Source: Nocardiopsis sp. FIRDI 009 (lineage in GTDB: Bacteria; Actinomycetota; Actinomycetes; Streptosporangiales; Streptosporangiaceae). From it: a stretch of DNA of 64,000 nt. The stretch lies in NCBI RefSeq assembly GCF_003386285.1, contig NZ_QPNC01000019.1, positions 310,001-374,000 of the forward strand, read 5' to 3'. Shown piece after piece: positions 59,656 to 64,000 of this stretch. The stretch's first letter is position 1. Every line of letters starts with the position of its first letter. The notes under the pieces were generated by a model. That model saw only the letters and a program-made list of their open reading frames with translations. It was not told the origin of the DNA and made no database searches. The position numbers and the translations under genes were made by a program.

Positions 59656-60354
59656 CTACTTGGTGTCCGGGGAGATCCACAGCGCTTCGGCGGCCACCAG
59701 GCCCAGGGCCTGCGCCCGCTCGGGCACCCCCTCGCCGGGGCGCACGGTGATCTGGATCGACCCGGCGAAGGGCTGGCGCTCGACCACCTCCACGGTCATC
59801 CCGATGCCGATGTCGATGTCGGCCAGGTAGCGCAGCAGGTCGGGATCGTTGTCGTTGACCCGGACGATGACCCCCCGGGTGCCCTCCTCGGCGTCGGACA
59901 GCAGTACCGACTCACGTTCGACGATGTTCCCCTCCCGGGTGGGGATCGGGTCACCGTGCGGATCCACGACCGGGTCGCCCAGGTGGGCGGCGATCCGGTC
60001 GACGAACTTGTCCGACACCACGTGTTCGAGGATCTCGGCCTCGTCGTGCACCTCGTCCCACGAGTAGCCGAGCTCGGCCACCAGGTAGGTCTCCAGCAAC
60101 CGGTGCCGCCGCAGCACCGACAGCGCCGCCCTGGTCCCGGCCTCGGTGAGGCTGACCGCCCCGTACCTTTGGTGCTCGACGAAGCCGAGTTCGTTGAGCT
60201 TGCGCAGCATTCCGGACACGGACGAGTTGGACACCGACAGGCGCTCGGCCATCCCGGAGATCGTCACCGGTCCGGTGCCGCGCTCCTGGAGGTCGTAGAT
60301 GACCTTCACGTAGTCCTCGGCCGACGTGGACGGCCTGGTCGGTGTGTTACCCAT
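59656..60354 (-). CDS. DtxR/MntR-family metal-dependent repressor
   Basis: Predicted 232-residue regulator. Residues about 10-75 are the iron-dependent-repressor HTH (TSAEDYVKVIYDLQERG, then VSNSSVSGMLRKLNELGFVE). The dimerisation/metal domain has RRHRLLETYLVAELGYSWDE, EAEILEHVVSD and DRIAAHLGDPVVDPHGDPIP, which supply the Cys/Met/Glu/His-type ligands. The C-terminus is an SH3/FeoA-like domain (RVNDNDPDLLRYLADIDIGI). The DPHGDPIP segment is typical of IdeR/MntR. ATG 60354 lies near-leaderless behind GATACGG. It is a good candidate for control of the metal ABC operon at 39130-41701. Confidence 0.92.
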   Translation of the reverse strand: MGNTPTRPSTSAEDYVKVIYDLQERGTGPVTISGMAERLSVSNSSVSGMLRKLNELGFVEHQRYGAVSLTEAGTRAALSVLRRHRLLETYLVAELGYSWDEVHDEAEILEHVVSDKFVDRIAAHLGDPVVDPHGDPIPTREGNIVERESVLLSDAEEGTRGVIVRVNDNDPDLLRYLADIDIGIGMTVEVVERQPFAGSIQITVRPGEGVPERAQALGLVAAEALWISPDTK

Positions 60355-60363
60355 GTTCGTAAC
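60346..60363. promoter_or_regulatory. Inverted repeat spanning the DtxR-family gene start
   Basis: GTTAC, eight bases, GTAAC, with the start codon between the arms. It may be an autoregulatory site; it does not match the AGTTnGGC palindrome upstream of the metal transporter, so the link is unproven. Confidence 0.35.
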
Positions 60364-60522
60364 CGTATCGCGGTCGCTGGTCAGGTGCCCACGTCCACGC
60401 TGCGCGCCTGTGGACAACCCCGAACACGGCCGGGTGCCGCCGCCCGGTCCCCCGGGCGTCGACCGTTCCCGACCCGGTGCCCCCTCACCGGGGAGCCGGC
60501 CGGCGGGCGGGACCCGATCCCG

Positions 60523-61944
60523 TCACCGGTAGCAGTACGAGTCCGAGGAGGCGTCTCCACCGGCCAGGCGTGTCTGGTGGACGCGCCGCCCCGCGAAGTC
60601 CCCGTCGTGCGGGAAGAAGTTCTGGTCGACCCGGAGCCCTCCCCTGTCGGTGTCAGCGTCGAGTTTGACCATCCAGGGGTCGATGCCGTCGGGGTGGAAC
60701 TGGTCGTCCCAGGAGCCGTAGAGGGAGTTCGTCAGGTAGACGCGCCTCCCGTCCCGACTGACCTCGACCATCTGGGCACCTCCCGTCAGCGGGGTCTCCG
60801 GCGCCGACGGGTGCGCGCCGCCGTCGACGATCCCGCCCAACCGGACCGAGTCGGTGCGCCGGGGCTCGAAGGGATCCGTGACGTCGTACTGGATCAACTC
60901 CCCCGTCCCCCACGCCGAGACGTACAACCACCGGTCGTCGACCGACAGGTCGATGTCGGTGACCAGCGGAGGAACCGCGCCGAACGGCCGTAGCACCGGG
61001 GGAAGCCGTTCGGGGTCGGCCGGCTCGGCGGGAACCGTGATCACCTTCCGGACCGAGAAGGCGTCACCGTCGCGGTGCCACAGCCACACCGAGGCCGACA
61101 GGTCCACGAGGCTGACGACGACCGAGGCGAATCCCCAGTCCGCCTCCGGATCGTGGGCGGGACGCAGCTCCAGCACCATCTGGTGCTCATCCCCCAGGTC
61201 CACGCGCTGCCGGTGCCGGCCGGACGCCAGGTCCCAGAAGTGCAGCGCGTGACCGTACGCGCGCCCGAGCAGGAGCTGCGGATCGAGGCCGTCCTCGACC
61301 ATCGAGGGGGTGCCCCACTCGCTGGTCACCGCGACGCCGTGGCGCAGATGCCACCAGACGTCGTACGCCAGGCGCTGCGGGCCCCGTCGGGTCTCCCAGG
61401 CGCGCAGCACCTCGAAGGTGGTGTGGTCGAGCAGGGCGACCCCGCCGGGTCCGTCGTTGCCGTCCGCGCCGCCCAGGCAGGACAGGAAGACCCCGTCCGG
61501 CCCGCAGTGGAGGGTGTGCGGACGGGAGTAACCGGCCCTCTCGGCGAGTTCGGCCGGTTCCACGATCTTGACCAGGCGGGGGTGGGTGGGGTCGGGCCGG
61601 GTGTCGAGGACGTACAGCCGTGAGGAGCGCAGCCCGGGGATCAACAGGTACCGGCGCTCGGCGTGCTGGTGCCCCGCGTGAGCCAGCGCGCTGGAGCAGG
61701 CGTTCCAGCCGAAGTGGTGCAGTTCGTCACCGAGGTTGGGCATCTCCGTGACGCTGAGTACCTGACCGTAGGACGTCGAGGCCGGGTCGGTGCACACCGT
61801 GAACAGGGCGTCGGGACGGTGCGCGGCGCGGTCGAATCCGACGAGGTAGGCGAGCTCCTCTGGGGGCGCCGCGATGGCGTCCGCCGGAGAGCGGTAGATC
61901 GTCGGATCGGCGGAACGGCTCTCCGCGTGTGGCGGGGAGGTCAT
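60523..61944 (-). CDS. Selenium-binding protein 1-like / methanethiol oxidase family protein
   Basis: Predicted 473-residue protein of the SBP56 family. GNDGPGGVALLDHTTFEV, AYDVWWHLRHGVAVTSEWG, YGHALHFWDL, DIDLSVDDRWLYVSAWGTGE and LTNSLYGSWDDQFHPDG are highly conserved. In bacteria and human SELENBP1, members oxidise methanethiol to H2S, H2O2 and formaldehyde with a copper site (His-rich, e.g. SRPHTLHCGPDG); others bind selenium. The function here may be volatile sulfur metabolism. The ATG at 61942-61944 follows GAGGAGG. Confidence 0.9.
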   Translation of the reverse strand: MTSPPHAESRSADPTIYRSPADAIAAPPEELAYLVGFDRAAHRPDALFTVCTDPASTSYGQVLSVTEMPNLGDELHHFGWNACSSALAHAGHQHAERRYLLIPGLRSSRLYVLDTRPDPTHPRLVKIVEPAELAERAGYSRPHTLHCGPDGVFLSCLGGADGNDGPGGVALLDHTTFEVLRAWETRRGPQRLAYDVWWHLRHGVAVTSEWGTPSMVEDGLDPQLLLGRAYGHALHFWDLASGRHRQRVDLGDEHQMVLELRPAHDPEADWGFASVVVSLVDLSASVWLWHRDGDAFSVRKVITVPAEPADPERLPPVLRPFGAVPPLVTDIDLSVDDRWLYVSAWGTGELIQYDVTDPFEPRRTDSVRLGGIVDGGAHPSAPETPLTGGAQMVEVSRDGRRVYLTNSLYGSWDDQFHPDGIDPWMVKLDADTDRGGLRVDQNFFPHDGDFAGRRVHQTRLAGGDASSDSYCYR

Positions 61945-62181
61945 GGGAACCCTCCTCTGCCTCGTTCGCGCGACATCGGTGCGGAGCCCGAGGCTTCCCG
62001 GGTCTTCCACCATTGTCCGGCGGTTCCACCGCCTCAGGCAACCGTTCCGGGCCCGGTGCCGTACTCGCCTCTCCGCCGTCGGCCGTCTCCGGCCAGGCCC
62101 CGCACCCGAACTCGGGGGACGGACGCCTCAACGGGGGCGTGGCCGTGCCGACGCACGCGGCCTCAACGCCCGCCCACGCCG

Positions 62182-62394
62182 TCAGGTCGGGCACCGCGAC
62201 CCGGCCGCGTCCGGGTCCGGGTCCGGTCGCCCCCGGGAGACGACCCGCGCCCCGCCCGGGCCGACCTCGCGGATCTGCGCCGAGCCGCAGGCGCACCGGA
62301 CCCACACGGTCATCCCCGCGGCCGTGGCGTGCCGGGACAGCACGCTGAACGGCTGGGAGTCGGGCCACCCGCAGTGGGGGCAGTGCGTCGTCAT
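62182..62394 (-). CDS. Small zinc-ribbon-like hypothetical protein
   Basis: Predicted 70-residue protein with two cysteine pairs: CPHCG (residues 5-9) and CACG (about 40-43), a zinc-ribbon layout, and a Pro/Asp/Arg-rich tail. I do not recognise a family. The ATG at 62392-62394 follows GAGGTG. It is divergent from the LysR regulator 115 bp away and could be under its control. Confidence 0.55.
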   Translation of the reverse strand: MTTHCPHCGWPDSQPFSVLSRHATAAGMTVWVRCACGSAQIREVGPGGARVVSRGRPDPDPDAAGSRCPT

Positions 62395-62509
62395 CGGACA
62401 CCTCGCGTTCCTCGGGTCGACGTTGCGGTCGGTCCGCCTCCAGCATCGACGCGCCCGAGTATCAATGTCCAGGTTGAGTTTTTTCACGCGACCTTGAAGA
62501 ATTCCCTAC

Positions 62510-63421
62510 ATGATCGATCTTCGGCGACTGCGTATCCTGCGGGCCGTGTCCCACTACGGAACGGTCACCGCGGCCGCACGGGCGCTGCACTTCACGCCCT
62601 CGGCAGCCTCCCAGCAGATCCGGCAACTCGGACGCGAACTCGACGTCACCCTCCTCGAACCCCACGGCCGAGGCGTGCGCCTGACCCCGGCCGCCCGCAC
62701 CCTGCTCGAACACGCGGACGCCATCGAGGCGCGCTGGGAACTCGCCGAAACCGATCTGCGCGACCGGTCCGACGCACCCGCCGGGCCACTGAACGCGGCG
62801 GCCTTCCCCGTCGCCCTGGCCCGGCTGCTCGCCCCGATGGCCGCCGCCCTGGGCGCCGCCCACCCCCGCCTGGACATACGCCTCACCGAGGCCGAACCGG
62901 CGGAGTGCCTGGACCTGCTCTTCCGGGGAGAGGCCGACCTCGCCGTCATCGAGGCCGCCCCCGACATCCCGCCGGTCACCGACACCCGGTTCGACCAGTC
63001 ACCCCTCATGGACGACGTCCTCGACCTGCTCGTACCCAACGACCACCCGCTGGCCACCCGCACGACGATGCCCCTGGCCGAGGCCGCCGGAGAGGACTGG
63101 GTCCTGCCCGCGCCCGGGACGACCTGCCACGCGCACGCGATGTCGGCGTGCGGAGCGGCGGGTTTCACCCCCAACGGCACCCACCGGGTCCTGGACTGGG
63201 GCGCGGTCGCCAGCGTCGTCGCCCAGGGGCTGGGGGTCGCGCTCATCCCCCGGCTCGCCGAGTTCTCCCCGCACCTGCCGGTCACCCGACTGCGCCTGGA
63301 GGGGACACCCGCCCCGGCCCGCAAACTGATCACCTGCACCCGTGAGGGCGGGCGCGACCGCCCGGCCGTCGCCGCCGCGCTCGCCGAACTGGAGCGCATC
63401 GCCCCGACGGTCGCCGCCTGA
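62510..63421 (+). CDS. LysR-family transcriptional regulator
   Basis: Predicted 303-residue LTTR. Residues 1-62 are the winged HTH (LRILRAVSHYGTVTAAARAL, FTPSAASQQIRQLGRELDV). The co-inducer domain follows (LLFRGEADLAVIEAAPDI, VAQGLGVALIPRLAE). The target is not obvious; the divergent small zinc-ribbon gene at 62182-62394 is the only neighbour on that side. ATG 62510; the region before it is low in GC (GTTGAGTTTTTTC) and likely holds the promoter. Confidence 0.93.
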   Translation: MIDLRRLRILRAVSHYGTVTAAARALHFTPSAASQQIRQLGRELDVTLLEPHGRGVRLTPAARTLLEHADAIEARWELAETDLRDRSDAPAGPLNAAAFPVALARLLAPMAAALGAAHPRLDIRLTEAEPAECLDLLFRGEADLAVIEAAPDIPPVTDTRFDQSPLMDDVLDLLVPNDHPLATRTTMPLAEAAGEDWVLPAPGTTCHAHAMSACGAAGFTPNGTHRVLDWGAVASVVAQGLGVALIPRLAEFSPHLPVTRLRLEGTPAPARKLITCTREGGRDRPAVAAALAELERIAPTVAA

Positions 63422-63565
63422 CCCCGAGCCCGCCGCCCCGCCGGCCTCGGCACCCCCAGGGCGTGGAACGTGCACCGTCCGTTCACACGCGCCCACTTCC
63501 ACCGCACCACCGCGATCCCTAACCTGGATGACTTCGTGACCCCCACACCCCGGAGGTGGACGCAC

Positions 63566-64000
63566 ATGGCCGAGGACCCCCGCATGTCCCGACGCGGCGC
63601 CATCGGCGCGCTCAGCGCCGCGAGCGCGCTGGCGGTGGCCGGATGGCCCGACACGGCCGCCGCCTCCTCGGCCAGGGACGCCCTCATCACCGTGATGGGC
63701 ACCTCCGACCTGCACGGATACTGCCTCAACTGGGACTACTTCAAAGACGCGGAGTACACCAACGCCGCCGGCGACCACATCGGCATCGCCAAGGCCGCCA
63801 GCCTCATCGAGCGGATCCGCGCCGAGCGAGGCCGCGGCAACACCCTGCTGTTCGACTCCGGGGACACCATCCAGGGCTCCTCCCTGGCCACCTACTACAA
63901 CACCGTCGAACCGTTCACCGAGACCGGTGAGATCCACCCGATGGCGCGCGCGATGAACGCCGTCGGATACGACGCGGTGGTCCTGGGCAACCACGAGTTC
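63566..64000 (+). CDS. Tat-exported 5'-nucleotidase/2',3'-cyclic phosphodiesterase-like metallophosphatase, 5' part
   Basis: The first 145 residues of a secreted bimetal phosphoesterase. A twin-arginine signal (MSRRGAIGALSAASALAVAG, residues 7-26) is followed by the metal-site motifs TSDLHGYC (Asp, His), FDSGDTIQGS (Asp) and GNHEF (Asn, His). The order and spacing match the UshA/CpdB family, which hydrolyses nucleotides in the cell wall. The gene runs past base 64000. ATG 63566 follows GGAGG. Confidence 0.88.
   Translation, partial: MAEDPRMSRRGAIGALSAASALAVAGWPDTAAASSARDALITVMGTSDLHGYCLNWDYFKDAEYTNAAGDHIGIAKAASLIERIRAERGRGNTLLFDSGDTIQGSSLATYYNTVEPFTETGEIHPMARAMNAVGYDAVVLGNHEF

Noticed and set aside
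1-64000. CRISPR arrays, tRNA/rRNA genes, transposases, prophage and conjugative genes
   Set aside because: No regularly spaced repeats, cloverleaf-like genes or mobile-element proteins were found by reading the window; small RNAs cannot be ruled out.

Overview
The window is from the chromosome of a very GC-rich actinomycete. Codon third positions are almost all G or C, GTG starts are frequent, and several genes appear to be translated from near-leaderless transcripts. XRE/DUF397/HATPase sets, LAL regulators and an assimilatory nitrate system point to the Streptosporangiales/Streptomycetales side of the Actinomycetia; Nocardiopsis or a close relative is my best guess, but this is inference. 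I saw no rRNA, tRNA, CRISPR array, transposase or phage gene.

Layout. 1-14253 (almost all minus strand): start of a NirB-type nitrite reductase, an OmpA-domain lipoprotein, a secreted subtilisin with two PKD domains, a large LAL regulator, two small plus-strand genes, a frameshifted small membrane protein gene, and a nitrate operon (narK, nitrate reductase, FAD/BFD electron-transfer protein) with a good GlnR-like box upstream of narK. 14595-31759: a biosynthetic gene cluster. 31819-50973: general accessory genes, including a metal ABC importer with a DtxR/MntR-like operator, a MerR/TipA-type gene with a textbook 19-bp-spacer promoter, a 3'-5' exonuclease fused to a BRCT domain, a TetR/oxidoreductase pair, and a Vms1-like (baeRF) protein. 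51022-64000: transporters, a Tat-exported PhoD phosphatase, an XRE-DUF397 pair facing a HATPase, a DtxR-family regulator, a selenium-binding-protein homologue, a LysR regulator, and the start of a Tat-exported 5'-nucleotidase-like enzyme.

The most interesting region is 14595-31759. A nine-gene minus-strand operon encodes a Tat-signal BBE-type flavin oxidase, a GriD/LuxE-like acid-activating enzyme, a GriC-like acyl reductase, a class II DAHP synthase, a fused aminodeoxychorismate synthase (PabA-PabB order, PIKGT motif), two ANL ligases, a PHBH-type flavin hydroxylase and an aminodeoxychorismate lyase. Facing it is a three-gene operon with ATGA overlaps: an NB-ARC/LuxR regulator, a chorismate-pyruvate-lyase-like protein and a second hydroxylase clearly paralogous to the first. 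Read together, the genes should pull chorismate into both 4-aminobenzoate and 4-hydroxybenzoate, hydroxylate one or both, and reduce a carboxyl to an aldehyde. This is the logic of an o-aminophenol-derived product such as a benzoxazole or phenoxazinone. No carrier protein, ketosynthase or dedicated cyclase is visible, so ring closure would have to be done by a ligase or by oxidation of an aldehyde/o-aminophenol adduct by the flavin oxidase (inference). An AT-rich palindrome/direct-repeat block and a duplicated start-codon region precede the cluster regulator.
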